DNA of 64,000 nt. It comes from Hymenobacter ginkgonis (GTDB taxonomy: Bacteria; Bacteroidota; Bacteroidia; Cytophagales; Hymenobacteraceae). Shown here in pieces: positions 8,166 to 17,083 of the stretch; the first letter of the stretch is position 1, and every line of letters starts with the position of its first letter. The stretch is taken from NCBI RefSeq assembly GCF_009755225.1, contig NZ_WQKZ01000001.1:248001-312000 (forward strand). The letters run 5' to 3'. The translations under genes and the position numbers were made by a program. Under the pieces are notes generated by a model. That model ran no database searches. It was given only the letters and a program-made list of their open reading frames with translations, and was not told the origin of the DNA.

Positions 8166-10526
8166 CTATTCTACGACCAGTCGGCCTATATATTGACCTT
8201 CAGCCGTAGCCACACGCACTGCGTAGAGGCCTGCGGGCAATCCGGTTAGCCCCAGTTCGGCGGGGAGCGTAGCGCCAAGCGGCGCCGTGAGGTGGCGCAC
8301 CAAGCGGCCCACTGCATCTAGTACTTCTACGGTGGCTGGTTGGGTGGCTGGGGCGCCAGGCAGCAGCAAGCTGGCGTGGCCAGTGGCCGGGTTCGGATAA
8401 ATAGTGAGGGTAGGGCGGCCGGCGCTGGCGCCGCGCACGGCCAGCACGGTAGCACAAGCCGTTGAAGTATAGCTGCCCAAGCCAGTGAAGTTGTCGGTGC
8501 CCTGGGCTTGCCAGGTTGTGGCCGCGCCAGTAGGGCCAAACCAGCGGCTGTTGCCGCGGCCGGTAGTGGGCAGGCGCACCAGCGAGTTGTCGCGGGTGTT
8601 GCCGCCGCTAGCCACGGCCCAACTCGTGCCTGCACCGGCCGGCGTGCGACCTACCACGCCAATAACATCCAGCGTATCAGTGCCATCAAACAGCACCAGC
8701 GCGTGCGGCCCGTTGAAGAAGCACACATTCGACTGCAAATTGGCCACGGCTTTGACGCCCGTATCGGTGACGCCCGTATTGGCGATTACGTACACGCCAC
8801 TGGCCGCTACTGTGCCCGTAAGGGTAGCCGTAGAAGTAGGAGTAGTGGCGCCGGGCGCAAACAGTTCGACCCGCAACCCGCTCAAATCCAGCGGCGAAGC
8901 AGTAGGGTTGAAGATTTCTAGCGCCTTTGTATTGCCCGCCGCCGACTCAAAATATTTCGAGAAAAAAGGGTCGGTGCAGCTGCCCCCAACAGGCGCGGCA
9001 TCGTCGTTGCCGATGGTGAGCGTATGCGTGCGCGCCGCGCCCAGCACTAGGCCGGCTGCGCTAGGTGTGCCCAAGCGCAGTACCACTGTTTCGTTGGGCT
9101 CAGGGAGCAAGTCGCCTATCACGGTCACGCGTACTGTCTGGCTCAAGGCCGTAGCGCTGGCAAATGTTAAGGTATTGGTAGCCAAAATATAATCGCTGGG
9201 GCTGCTAGCGGTGCTGGCCGCATCCACCAGCACGGGCACCATGATGGGAAAGGGAAGGTTGCCCGGATTAGCGAGCGTGACGGTGGCGGCGTAGGTACTG
9301 GTGCCGCTGTTGCCTTCGGGTAGGCTGCCCGTGGCAGTAGCGAAAGCCACCGTGGGCGGGTTGCCATCGTCATTAGTGAGTATGAGCGTGTGAGTACTGG
9401 GACCGCCCAGGCTGGCGCCAGTGCCCGGGTTTTGCAGCGTCAGTACTACCGTTTCATCGGCTTCGGGCTGGGTGTCGCCGGTCACGGTCAGGCTTACCGT
9501 CTGGCTGGTTTGGCCGGCGGCAAAGGTTACGGTGGTGGGGGTAGGGAAGGTGAAATCTACTCCGCTGGTTGCCGTCGAGCTGGTAGCATCCAGCGCCACT
9601 TGCACCACGAGGGCAGCCGTAGGGGCCGGGCTTACGTTGAGCGTGGCTGTGTAGGTAGTAAAGCCGCTGTTGCCTTCGGGAACGCTGCTCGTGGCCGTCG
9701 CAAACGAGATAACCGGTCCCGTTGGCGCAAAGCCCCAAGCTCGCGCCACCAGCGTCGGGTCGTTGATATACGGGTTATAATTGCCCTGGCTGGCGGCTAC
9801 GCGGCGGTTGCGCTCGCGTTCGTGCTCGTCTACCGGGTCGGCTAGGTGCCACTGATACAACGTGTTGAGGTCGGCTAGCGTATTGATGTCGTTGTGGCCA
9901 GTTGCTACCAGGTCGGGCTGGCCAGCGTGCATCGTATAGAAGTAAAAGGCTGTGCGCGCCAGGTTACCCTTGTGGTCCTCGCGGGGTTCAAACTGCGAAT
10001 TGGTATCTTCGCTGTACTCGTCGATGTTGGTGGTTGGGATACTGGTCTGGCTCTGCGTTAGGCGCATCCACAGCCGGGTTTGCGCGTCCGGAATCTCGGC
10101 GTAGGGGTCCGAGCCGCGGTTACTGTTCCAGGTAATATAGGTGGGGTAGAGGTGGTGCATATCCGAGCGCATCCGCACGGTTTCCTTAAACCACGATTGC
10201 GGAATGCTGTGCTCGCAGTTGATGCTCGTTACTACGCTCGTGCTGGTGTTGGTGAAGCTATAGGGCACCGTTTCTGAATAACCCGAGTATACACACACTA
10301 CTTTATTATCGTAGTTGTCAGCGTAGTTGTACATCTTGGCGCGGGCATCGGCGTAGCTCAATTCGCGGCGGTAGGGGTCGTACCAGTTAGTGCGCAGCCA
10401 GTCGCGTAGCGCCTGGCTGGTAAGGTTAGCCGGGGCCGGAGCAGGCACTGTGGGCACCGTTTGGGCCCGGCCCAGCAGTGGCCCCAAACTCAAGCATACT
10501 AATACTAAGCGGAAAAGTCTATGCAT
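8166..10526 (-). CDS. Secreted endonuclease I with Calx-beta, lamin-tail and T9SS domains
   Basis: 786 residues from the ATG at 10526, giving a clean signal peptide (MHRLFRLVLVCLSLGPLLG). Residues about 35-265 are an EndA/NucM-type endonuclease I: NCEHSIPQSW (103-112), DMHHLYPT (122-129) and NSNRGSDP (134-141) are the family's metal and catalytic motifs. Two Calx-beta repeats follow (each with PEGNSG and ADETVVL or PNETVVL), then a lamin-tail-like domain (KALEIFNPT, LDLSGLRVEL, GVYVIANT) and a type A T9SS sorting domain (IYPNPATGH, LPAGLYAVRV). It is expected to be a surface-displayed or released, non-specific DNA/RNA-degrading enzyme that scavenges nucleotides or phosphate. It converges on the secreted protease. 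Confidence 0.93.
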   Translation of the reverse strand: MHRLFRLVLVCLSLGPLLGRAQTVPTVPAPAPANLTSQALRDWLRTNWYDPYRRELSYADARAKMYNYADNYDNKVVCVYSGYSETVPYSFTNTSTSVVTSINCEHSIPQSWFKETVRMRSDMHHLYPTYITWNSNRGSDPYAEIPDAQTRLWMRLTQSQTSIPTTNIDEYSEDTNSQFEPREDHKGNLARTAFYFYTMHAGQPDLVATGHNDINTLADLNTLYQWHLADPVDEHERERNRRVAASQGNYNPYINDPTLVARAWGFAPTGPVISFATATSSVPEGNSGFTTYTATLNVSPAPTAALVVQVALDATSSTATSGVDFTFPTPTTVTFAAGQTSQTVSLTVTGDTQPEADETVVLTLQNPGTGASLGGPSTHTLILTNDDGNPPTVAFATATGSLPEGNSGTSTYAATVTLANPGNLPFPIMVPVLVDAASTASSPSDYILATNTLTFASATALSQTVRVTVIGDLLPEPNETVVLRLGTPSAAGLVLGAARTHTLTIGNDDAAPVGGSCTDPFFSKYFESAAGNTKALEIFNPTASPLDLSGLRVELFAPGATTPTSTATLTGTVAASGVYVIANTGVTDTGVKAVANLQSNVCFFNGPHALVLFDGTDTLDVIGVVGRTPAGAGTSWAVASGGNTRDNSLVRLPTTGRGNSRWFGPTGAATTWQAQGTDNFTGLGSYTSTACATVLAVRGASAGRPTLTIYPNPATGHASLLLPGAPATQPATVEVLDAVGRLVRHLTAPLGATLPAELGLTGLPAGLYAVRVATAEGQYIGRLVVE

Positions 10527-10666
10527 AGGAAAACGATAAAATGGAATACGAATCACTCAGCAAAGGTGAGGCTAAAAGCAGGGGGTAGGGCCGCACTTAC
10601 GAAGCCTTTACAGAAAAATAACCCAACAGGCCTCTTAGCTACAGCGTTAAAAATGTACTATTTAGC

Positions 10667-10724
10667 AAAAAAGCTGCTCTCCACGTGCTACCCGAAACTA
10701 GGTAACACGCGGAAAGCAGCTTTT
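10667..10724 (-). terminator. Terminator after fasciclin gene
   Basis: AAAAAGCTGCT...GTGCTACC pairs imperfectly with GGTAACAC...AGCAGCTTTT around CGAAACTA. Read on the minus strand it lies just past the fasciclin stop and ends in a T-run. Confidence 0.7.
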
Positions 10725-10756
10725 AAAAGCCGATGCCTAAGCAGTGGGGTAGAGCC

Positions 10757-11470
10757 TTAGTTGGCTGGCATCAACACTGTGTCAATCACGTGGGTTACGC
10801 CGTTCGAATCCACAATGTTGGCGATGGCTACCGTGCTCATGCCACCTTTAGCGTCGCGCAACATTACGTTGCCGTCTTTCTTCACTACGGTCAGGGTTTC
10901 GCCTTCTACCGTGGTCAGCGTGCGGCCATCAGTGAGGTCTTCGGCCATAATGCGGCCGGGCAGCACGTGGTAGGTCAGGATTTTGGTGAGGGTAACCTTG
11001 TTTTCGGGCTGGGTGAGGGTCGATACCGTGCCAGCGGGTAGCTTATCAAAAGCTGCGTTGGTGGGCGCAAATACGGTGAAGGGGCCGGCGCCTTTCAGCG
11101 TTTCAACCAAACCAGCGGCTTTCACGGCGGCCACCAGCGTCGTGTGGTCGCTAGAGTTTACGGCGTTGTCCACGATGTCTTTATTAGGCACCATCATGGC
11201 ACCGCCTACCATCACGCCGGGGCCGCTCATGTTATCCATGCCTTTCTTGCCTTTGCGCGGCTTGGTGGTGGCTTTCATGCTGTTGCCCGCATCGTCTTTG
11301 CCTTTCACCTTCATTTTGCCATCGTCAGCCACCTTGGTTTTAACGGTCATGCCGTCGGTGGTGGTTTTATTTTTGTCGCCACCATCGCTGGTAGAGGTTT
11401 GAGCCAAAACAGGAGCAGCGGCAAACAAGGTGAGGGCCAGCGCAGCAACGGGGAAAAGGGTCTTTTTCAT
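10757..11470 (-). CDS. Fasciclin (FAS1) domain protein, exported
   Basis: 237 residues. Signal peptide [23 protein letters not shown] with a probable cut after Ala. Residues about 25-95 are a Lys/Asp/Gly-rich linker ([22 protein letters not shown]). The FAS1 domain fills the rest: the H1 box [17 protein letters not shown], the central YHVLPG and the H2 end [16 protein letters not shown] are all present. FAS1 proteins are periplasmic or surface adhesion/binding modules; the Lys-rich linker may bind the envelope. Single gene, with its own terminator at 10667-10724. Confidence 0.92.
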   Translation of the reverse strand: MKKTLFPVAALALTLFAAAPVLAQTSTSDGGDKNKTTTDGMTVKTKVADDGKMKVKGKDDAGNSMKATTKPRKGKKGMDNMSGPGVMVGGAMMVPNKDIVDNAVNSSDHTTLVAAVKAAGLVETLKGAGPFTVFAPTNAAFDKLPAGTVSTLTQPENKVTLTKILTYHVLPGRIMAEDLTDGRTLTTVEGETLTVVKKDGNVMLRDAKGGMSTVAIANIVDSNGVTHVIDTVLMPAN

Positions 11471-11564
11471 AAGGTCGGGGTGAGAGAATGTTTGGCCGAC
11501 TATACGGGTAGCCTCGGGGTTGGGGTTTGCTACCCCCTGTAATATTTCGCTAACCTCTTGAAAG

Positions 11565-11604
11565 ACAGAAAGCCCAACCGCGGCAAAACGGTTGGGCTTT
11601 CTGT
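11565..11604. terminator. Bidirectional terminator
   Basis: ACAGAAAGCCCAACCG pairs with CGGTTGGGCTTTCTGT, loop CGGCAAAA. It lies just downstream of the aldolase stop (minus strand). Confidence 0.85.
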
Positions 11605-11618
11605 TTTAGGTTCGGCCA

Positions 11619-12704
11619 TTAGGGCCGGCGGTTCACGGCGTTCAGGTCTTCGAAAGCACTTTTAAGGCGCGTAACGAAGGTTTTCTCGCCTTCACGCAGC
11701 CACACGCGCGGGTCGTAGTACTTCTTATTAGGCGAATCGACCCCATTGGGATTGCCAATCTGGCCCTGCAAAAAGCCTTCGTTCTTGACGTAATAATTCT
11801 TGATGCCTTCCCAGAACGCCCACTGCAAATCGGTGTCGATGTTCATCTTGATGGCACCGTAGCCGATGGCCTCGCGGATTTCCTCCTGCGAAGAGCCCGA
11901 GCCGCCGTGAAATACGAAGTCGATGGGCAACTCGTCGGCGATGCTGTGCTTGGCACGCAGGTGCTCCTGCGAGTTGTGCAAAATCTTGGGTTGCAGCTTC
12001 ACATTGCCGGGCTTGTACACGCCGTGCACGTTGCCAAATGCTGCCGCAATCGTGAAACGCGGGCTGATTTCGCGCAGTTGCTCGTAGGCATAAGCCACTT
12101 CTTCGGGCTGCGTGTAGAGCTTCGACGAGTCCACATCGGAGTTATCTACCCCGTCTTCCTCACCGCCGGTCACGCCAAGCTCAATTTCGAGCGTCATACC
12201 AATTTTGGCCATGCGAGCCAGGTATTCGCGGCAGATTTCGATGTTTTCCTCAATCGGCTCCTCCGACAAGTCGAGCATGTGCGAGCTAAATAGCGGCTGG
12301 CCATGCTGAGCGTAGTATTTCTCGCCGGCGTCGAGCAGGCCATCAATCCAGGGTAGCAGCTTTTTGGCGGCGTGGTCGGTATGCAAAATTACGGGCACGC
12401 CGTAGGCTTCGGCCATGAGGTGCACGTGGTGCGCGCCCGAAATACCGCCCGCAATACTGGCCTGCTGCTTGTCGTTGGGCAAGCCCTTGCCAGCAAAAAA
12501 CTGCGCGCCGCCGTTAGAGAACTGAATGATAACCGGCGAGTTGAGGTCGCGGGCAGCTTCCAGCACGGCGTTTACGGTATCGGTGCCCGTCACGTTCACG
12601 GCGGGCAAAGCATAGCCATTGGCTTTGGCATGCTGAAAGAGGGCCTGCACTTCGTCGCCGTGCAGAACGCCGGCGCGCAGGCCGGTGAGGGTGGATGTTG
12701 CCAT
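11619..12704 (-). CDS. fbaA: Class II fructose-bisphosphate aldolase
   Basis: 361 residues from the ATG at 12704, the usual length of the FbaA-type class II enzyme; a longer frame reaching 12791 adds an unrelated Arg-rich stretch and is rejected. It cleaves or forms fructose 1,6-bisphosphate (dihydroxyacetone phosphate plus glyceraldehyde 3-phosphate) in glycolysis/gluconeogenesis in the cytoplasm. Family motifs are clear: AVNVTGTDTVNAVLEAA, the zinc-ligand region VILHTDHAAKKLL, EIELGVTGGEEDG, the phosphate/zinc region AAAFGNVHGVYKPGN, FHGGSGS and KMNIDTDLQWAFW. It is monocistronic between a terminator and the unknown gene at 12954. Confidence 0.97.
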   Translation of the reverse strand: MATSTLTGLRAGVLHGDEVQALFQHAKANGYALPAVNVTGTDTVNAVLEAARDLNSPVIIQFSNGGAQFFAGKGLPNDKQQASIAGGISGAHHVHLMAEAYGVPVILHTDHAAKKLLPWIDGLLDAGEKYYAQHGQPLFSSHMLDLSEEPIEENIEICREYLARMAKIGMTLEIELGVTGGEEDGVDNSDVDSSKLYTQPEEVAYAYEQLREISPRFTIAAAFGNVHGVYKPGNVKLQPKILHNSQEHLRAKHSIADELPIDFVFHGGSGSSQEEIREAIGYGAIKMNIDTDLQWAFWEGIKNYYVKNEGFLQGQIGNPNGVDSPNKKYYDPRVWLREGEKTFVTRLKSAFEDLNAVNRRP

Positions 12705-12924
12705 GAGCAGATAGGGGCGGCGCAAAGGGCGGCGCGCCCGCAAAGAAAACAACGAGCTAGCCTTTTTGACTAGTTCTCCGTCATTAAACATGCGGGTTTT
12801 GCTGCTTCCTGGTTCGTTTTGGATGGGGTAGGGCCCAAAAGCTGCCCCGAGGCGGCGTTTCCTGCCCTCCTAAACCAGTCATAGTGCTGCCTAAGTTTGG
12901 GCCTGGTATTAAACTGTTTGCAAG

Positions 12925-12932
12925 CAAAGCTA
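12925..12932 (-). promoter_or_regulatory. Possible -7 box (TAGCTTTG) for fbaA
   Basis: On the minus strand this is TAGCTTTG, a match to the Bacteroidota -7 consensus TAnnTTTG, pointing at fbaA about 220 bases away. No clear TTG -33 element was seen, so the call is tentative. Confidence 0.3.
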
Positions 12933-12953
12933 GCCGGGCTGCTTAGGCACTTG

Positions 12954-13313
12954 CTACTCTCCGGGCTCAGCTGCCGGAGTAAACTCCGGGGCCCAGAGCT
13001 TGGTTGCCTGCTCCGCTGTCAGTTCACGGAGCAAGGTCTGCACTTCAGGCTCCGATGCTAATAGTGCGCTCTGGGCCATATCCAAAACAGTTTGGGCCTG
13101 CTTCAGGGTCGCGGTGGTCGGCGGCTCGCCCTCCAACAGGTAATGCACTAATTCATCCTCCGTGCGGCGCAAATGAGCTTCTAGTTCTTGGGCCTGTACC
13201 GGATGCTCGCCCATCGCGAGGTACAAGCGAACGCTACAACGCAGTTGGCTCTGCCAAGAAGTGTTGTTAGCGCGTGTAAAAATGGCAAATCTATTGGGGT
13301 AATCATGCTCCAT
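12954..13313 (-). CDS. Hypothetical protein
   Basis: 119 residues, no signal peptide or membrane segment, Glu/Gln/Leu/Ala-rich and probably helical (AQELEAHLRRTEDELVHYL, then TVLDMAQSALL, then LLRELTAEQATKLW). No domain is recognised. It stands alone between fbaA and a non-coding gap. Confidence 0.55.
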   Translation of the reverse strand: MEHDYPNRFAIFTRANNTSWQSQLRCSVRLYLAMGEHPVQAQELEAHLRRTEDELVHYLLEGEPPTTATLKQAQTVLDMAQSALLASEPEVQTLLRELTAEQATKLWAPEFTPAAEPGE

Positions 13314-13772
13314 ATACTCGGTAGTACGATAGCAAGAAGTATCTGGATTGCGGATGGAACTTTTTTTAGAGTTTCCAACCAGCCTAGTCTTCGGGGTGGC
13401 AAACCAAATTTAGCCCAATTGTCAATCTTACCCATTGTCAAAAGGCGCTGAAGAATAAGTAAACTATTCATAGCCAAAGCCCTATTCCGCGTGCCTAGCT
13501 CGTTGCTACGCCTAAAAAGCAATCTTGCCTTTCAAGTGACTTATTTCCCAAATAATAAACTACTTGTTGAGCCAACGTAACTGCCGGCAGTCGAAGCACA
13601 GCTAGTCTTGTACAAAATTGCCAGCATAGCCCTGAGTAACCGTAGCCTTTAAGTGGCTAAATAGATGCCAGTACGTTAGGTTACCAAACCCTGCTTGAGT
13701 TGGGCCGCTAGGGTGGGGGTAAGGGTGCCGTAGCTGGGCCCTACCCCCTTAACCCATTGGTAGCCTTCGTGC
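13314..13772. other. Intergenic region, nothing recognised
   Basis: About 460 bases without a credible gene. A reading frame on the minus strand overlapping the N-terminus of the 12954 gene looks like a shadow. The sequence ends in a CCCTACCCCCTT motif (about 13739-13750). No repeat or RNA structure stands out. Confidence 0.5.
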
Positions 13773-14009
13773 TTAAAACTGCCAGTTGCCTTGCTGGGAG
13801 AGTTCTTTAGTTTCTAGGTAATATACTACTTCGTCAATTGTCAGGCGCCCACGGTTGAACTGCTCAAGTAGCTGTTGCTGATAGGGTTCGGGAAACAGCG
13901 CGGTATTTTTGCCAAACGAAAGAATGGCCGTAACCAAGCGCTGACGGCTTTGCTCAGTAACAGATGAAGAAACTTGCAAAGATTGGTAGGTGGGATAGGG
14001 ATAGTTCAT
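13773..14009 (-). CDS. Small hypothetical protein
   Basis: 78 residues beginning MNYPYPTYQSLQ. The C-terminal half (LLEQFNRGRLTIDEVVYYLE) is a helix-turn-helix-like hairpin of the sort seen in small antitoxin or adaptor proteins, but there is no partner gene next to it and no specific family is recognised. No Cys, no signal peptide. Codon composition is balanced and a start codon is well placed. Confidence 0.6.
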   Translation of the reverse strand: MNYPYPTYQSLQVSSSVTEQSRQRLVTAILSFGKNTALFPEPYQQQLLEQFNRGRLTIDEVVYYLETKELSQQGNWQF

Positions 14010-14227
14010 GGCCTAAAGTTAGGGGGCAACTATCAATTCACCATACTGTTTTCGTCCAATTAATTAAATTTTTGTAGCGCACTATTAAACGGATAAGAGC
14101 AAAAGCATTTTTGATAGCTCAATTATTTTGTCTCATCAGCTCTTTCCCAAAAGCACTTACTTGGGTTGGTTATGCTACGGCCTATCAGCAACTATTCCAA
14201 GTTTTATAAAAGCCTACTATATGTTTA

Positions 14228-14281
14228 GTGCCCTCATCAGGAGTGGTTTACGTTATCGTAAACCACTCCTGATGAGGGCAC
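14228..14281. repeat. Perfect 25-bp inverted repeat
   Basis: Arms 14228-14252 and 14257-14281 are exact reverse complements with a TTAT loop. There is no T-run after it. It lies in the roughly 310-base gap between the convergent-free ends of the 13773 and 14323 genes (both leftward), where I see no gene. It could be the terminator of 14323 extended, or a REP-like element. Confidence 0.75.
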
Positions 14282-14322
14282 CGGTTTGGTTGCGCCAAGC
14301 GAAGAGCAACCGCTGCACTTAG

Positions 14323-14976
14323 TTAATGACCTGGAAGCTGGTAGGTCAGCGAAACTTGCAGTGATTTGCGGTATAGGTGCCCCGTGTTGGCTTCTGAGTC
14401 GTGGGGCAGCGAAGCCAGACCCTGATACGCCCGCACATTTAGGCCAACGCCCGCGGGTAGCTGCACGCCTACCCCTATGCTCGGGCCCACGTCCCAGCGC
14501 CGGTAGCGGTTGATAACTTCCCGGTCTACAGTATAGACTGTGGTGCCCGCAAAACCGCCGGCTACCACGGTGCCAGTTTCGCGGCCGCCTAGTAGGTAGC
14601 TGGCTTGCGGCCCAGCCTCCACGTACACGGGCCCCAGGGCTAGGCGCAGTAGCACGGGCACGTTCAAATAGCTAAAGCGCTCGCGGTAGTCGGCATTTAA
14701 GCCGCCATCGGTAATATCAGAAGTATAGCGGGTTAGGGTCATGCGCTCCCTACTAAACTGCACTTCGGGCACCAGCGACAAATGCTTGCCCAGCGATACT
14801 TGGTAGTACAAACCTACCTGGTAGCCGAGTAGACTGCCCGAACTGTTGTGGTAAATGTAGTTGCCGGTAGAATTGTTGAAGCGCGAAAGGCTACCCCCCA
14901 CGCGCAGGCCGGCTTGCGCTTGCGCAGTGCCCGTTAGCAGCAATGTGCTGCCCAGCAGTAGAAAAATCCGTTTCAT
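14323..14976 (-). CDS. Outer-membrane beta-barrel protein (porin/OmpW-like fold)
   Basis: 217 residues from the ATG at 14976, which gives a proper signal peptide (MKRIFLLLGSTLLLTGTAQA). The mature part is alternating amphipathic beta strands with aromatic girdles (LLGYQVGLYYQVSLGKHLSLVPEVQFS, LNVPVLLRLALGPVYVEAGPQASYLLG, WDVGPSIGVGVQLP) and ends in SLQVSLTYQLPGH. This is the PorT/outer-membrane-beta-barrel (PF13568-like) type that is abundant in Bacteroidota and usually about 200 residues. The specific role is unknown. A tRNA gene lies upstream on the same strand. Confidence 0.85.
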   Translation of the reverse strand: MKRIFLLLGSTLLLTGTAQAQAGLRVGGSLSRFNNSTGNYIYHNSSGSLLGYQVGLYYQVSLGKHLSLVPEVQFSRERMTLTRYTSDITDGGLNADYRERFSYLNVPVLLRLALGPVYVEAGPQASYLLGGRETGTVVAGGFAGTTVYTVDREVINRYRRWDVGPSIGVGVQLPAGVGLNVRAYQGLASLPHDSEANTGHLYRKSLQVSLTYQLPGH

Positions 14977-15132
14977 AAAATCAGAAAGAAAGGTATAGGT
15001 AGGAAGAAGAGTAAGAAGCACGTTGCCGGGTTGCATGGCCTTGCGCTACCCGGCGCTTAGCCAATTACTTGCCGGAAGCCGCGCCACCAACCCGAGCGGT
15101 ATTTGCTTCTAAACAGCTGCCTTAGTAAATAA

Positions 15133-15164
15133 AAAAGCCCCTTGCGCTGGCGCAAAGGGCTTTT
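15133..15164 (-). terminator. Terminator after tRNA-Arg
   Basis: AAAAGCCC(C)TTGCG pairs with CGCAAAGGGCTTTT, four bases past the 3' end of the tRNA read on the minus strand. Confidence 0.8.
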
Positions 15165-15167
15165 AAG

Positions 15168-15239
15168 TGGTCGCGCTAGGAATCGAACCTAGATCTAGAG
15201 CTTCGGAGGCTCCCATACTATCCGTTGTACTACGCGACC
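15168..15239 (-). tRNA. tRNA-Arg (anticodon CCG)
   Basis: 72 bases on the minus strand. Acceptor GGTCGCG pairs with CGCGACC, the anticodon stem GGAGC/GCTCT holds the loop CTCCGAA (anticodon CCG), and the T arm is CTAGG-TTCGATT-CCTAG. The discriminator base is A. CCA is not encoded. Confidence 0.95.
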
Positions 15240-15380
15240 AGTACGGGGGTGCAAAACTAGCCATAAAAGCTGGCGCAGCCAAACCTAGACAGGTTTTTGT
15301 CCGATTCGGGTGTGCCGAACACAACCCTAGGCGCCAAAAATCGGTTAGTCTTCTCCAAACCCGCTCATTTCCTTTTCCTC

Positions 15381-15872
15381 ATGGAATCTACTAAGAAAAC
15401 TCTCTACACGGCCGACGCTACGGCTGTGGGTGGCCGCAGCGGCCACGTGCGCTCGACCACGGGTATTATCGACCTCGACATGTCGGTGCCCGAAGGCCTC
15501 GGTGGTAAAAAAGGGGCTACTAACCCCGAAGAGCTATTTGCGGCCGGTTATTCGTCGTGCTTTCAGCAGGCCCTGCTCGTGATTGCGCAGCGCGCCGGCG
15601 ACAAACTCGACCCCGGTACCGAAGTGAAATGCTCGGTAACGCTGTTCCAAGAGGGCGAAGGCTATGGCCTGAGCGCTATTCTGGACGTAGACCTGAAGTC
15701 GTTTGACCAAGCTAAGACCATTGAAATGGTACGAGCTGCCCACAAAATTTGCCCTTACTCGGTTGGTACGCGTGGCAACATGGAAGTTGAACTCAAAGTA
15801 AAAGGCGAAGCCATTCCGGTAGCCCCCGAAGAAAACGCTGGGGTAGCTGAAAAAGGCGGCGTAGCTGCCTAG
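15381..15872 (+). CDS. Organic hydroperoxide resistance protein (OsmC/Ohr family)
   Basis: 163 residues from the ATG at 15381, slightly longer than the usual 140 because of an Ala/Glu-rich tail. Ohr reduces organic hydroperoxides with a reactive cysteine pair, typically recycled by lipoylated proteins, in the cytoplasm. Both family cysteines are present: Cys60 in GYSSCFQQAL and Cys124 in HKICPYSVGTRGN. The N-terminal KTLYTADATAVGGRSGHVR and IDLDMSVPEGLGG are typical Ohr. It is transcribed alone and ends at a strong hairpin; no OhrR regulator is adjacent. Confidence 0.95.
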   Translation: MESTKKTLYTADATAVGGRSGHVRSTTGIIDLDMSVPEGLGGKKGATNPEELFAAGYSSCFQQALLVIAQRAGDKLDPGTEVKCSVTLFQEGEGYGLSAILDVDLKSFDQAKTIEMVRAAHKICPYSVGTRGNMEVELKVKGEAIPVAPEENAGVAEKGGVAA

Positions 15873-15880
15873 TTCACAGT

Positions 15881-15937
15881 TGCTAACATAAAAGAGGCCC
15901 GCCTGAATTATTCAGGCGGGCCTCTTTTATGTTAGCA
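15881..15937. terminator. Bidirectional terminator, perfect 27-bp arms
   Basis: Arms 15881-15907 and 15911-15937 are exact reverse complements around TTA. The core is AAAAGAGGCCCGCC / GGCGGGCCTCTTTT. It serves the convergent ohr and aldo/keto reductase genes. Confidence 0.9.
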
Positions 15938-15985
15938 GTTTGAGGTGGGGTAGGAGTAAGGCAGCCCTACCCCTGCCTTTTAGCT

Positions 15986-16966
15986 TTAGCTAAAGCCTAA
16001 TACCGGGTGGGGCTGATAAGGCTCCTCCAGGCGCTTAATTTCATCAGCCGACAGCTTTACCTCTACCGCGGCTACGGCGTCTTCGAGGTGGCCGGGCTTG
16101 CTGGCGCCCACAATGGGCGAAGTGATGACCGGCTTGCTTAGCATCCAAGCCAAGGCAATTTGCGCGTTGGGTAGGCCACGCTCCTGCGCAATTTCGGTCA
16201 CGCGGTCGGCCACCGCAAAATCGTCGTCGCGGCCGTAGAGGGTTTTGCCGAAGCCGTCGGTTTTGGCGCGCTCGGTTTCGTTGCGTTCCCTACCCCGGCC
16301 CCCAGTGAGCAGCCCGCGGGCGAGTGGCGACCACGGAATAACGCCGATTTTCTGGTCGGCGCATAGCGGCAGCATTTCGCGTTCCTCCTCACGGTACACC
16401 AAGTTGTAGTGCGGCTGCATGCTCACGAAGCGCGTCCAATTATGCTTGTCGGCCAGGTATAAAGCCTGTGCGAACTGCCACGAAAACATCGACGACGCTC
16501 CGATATAGCGCGCCTTGCCAGCCTTCACCACATCGTGCAGCGCCTCCAGCGTCTCCTCAATTGGCGTGTTGTAGTCCCAGCGGTGAATCTGGTAGAGGTC
16601 TACGTAGTCGGTGCCTAGGCGCTGAAGGCTGGCGTCGATGGCGCTCATAATGTGCTTGCGCGACAGCCCTTTGTCATTCGGCCCCGGCCCCATTGCGTTA
16701 AAAACCTTAGTGGCCAGCACCACCTCGTCGCGCTTGGCAAAGTCGCGCAGTGCCCTACCCACCACTTCTTCGCTGGCGCCATTCGAGTACACGTCGGCTG
16801 TGTCGAAGAAGTTGATACCCAGCTCTAAGGCTTTCTGAATAAAAGGCCGGCTAGCCTCTTCGTTGAGTGCCCAGGGCCAGCGTTCGGTGGGCGTGCCGTA
16901 GGTCATGGTGCCCAGGCAAATTTTGGAAACCTGGAGGCCAGTGTTTCCTAAGCGGGTGAATTCCAT
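15986..16966 (-). CDS. Aldo/keto reductase
   Basis: 326 residues, the standard length. NAD(P)H-dependent reduction of aldehydes or ketones in the cytoplasm. The catalytic tetrad is visible: Asp55 and Tyr60 in FFDTADVYSNG, Lys87 in LATKVF and His128 in YQIHRW. The C-terminal cofactor region SKPVITSPIVGASKPGHLEDAV is typical of the AKR11/YajO-like group of 'aldo/keto reductase, general stress' proteins. The fragment at the left end of the window belongs to the same family. It starts about 120 bases upstream of the sucC terminator and seems monocistronic. Confidence 0.95.
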   Translation of the reverse strand: MEFTRLGNTGLQVSKICLGTMTYGTPTERWPWALNEEASRPFIQKALELGINFFDTADVYSNGASEEVVGRALRDFAKRDEVVLATKVFNAMGPGPNDKGLSRKHIMSAIDASLQRLGTDYVDLYQIHRWDYNTPIEETLEALHDVVKAGKARYIGASSMFSWQFAQALYLADKHNWTRFVSMQPHYNLVYREEEREMLPLCADQKIGVIPWSPLARGLLTGGRGRERNETERAKTDGFGKTLYGRDDDFAVADRVTEIAQERGLPNAQIALAWMLSKPVITSPIVGASKPGHLEDAVAAVEVKLSADEIKRLEEPYQPHPVLGFS

Positions 16967-17028
16967 AGTGGAAAAGGGGAAAGAGTGATGACGTTCCGGG
17001 TGCAGTATATGCTAAGCTACTAACCAAA

Positions 17029-17060
17029 AAAGCCCGTCTGGGTTACTAGACGGGCTTTTA
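17029..17060 (-). terminator. Terminator of sucC
   Basis: AAAAGCCCGTCT pairs with AGACGGGCTTTT around GGGTTACT; on the minus strand it ends in a T-run. Confidence 0.9.
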
Positions 17061-17083
17061 AAAAACAAGTGGCGGCTTGCTAC

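Noticed and set aside
12705..12791. N-terminal extension of the aldolase
   Set aside because: Arg-rich, not conserved in class II aldolases; the ATG at 12704 gives the standard length.
13181..13522. Minus-strand frame overlapping the 12954 gene
   Set aside because: Overlaps the start of the better gene and has an unlikely composition; no motif.
13773..14009. Toxin-antitoxin system at 13773
   Set aside because: A short antitoxin-like helix pair is seen, but no toxin gene lies beside it.
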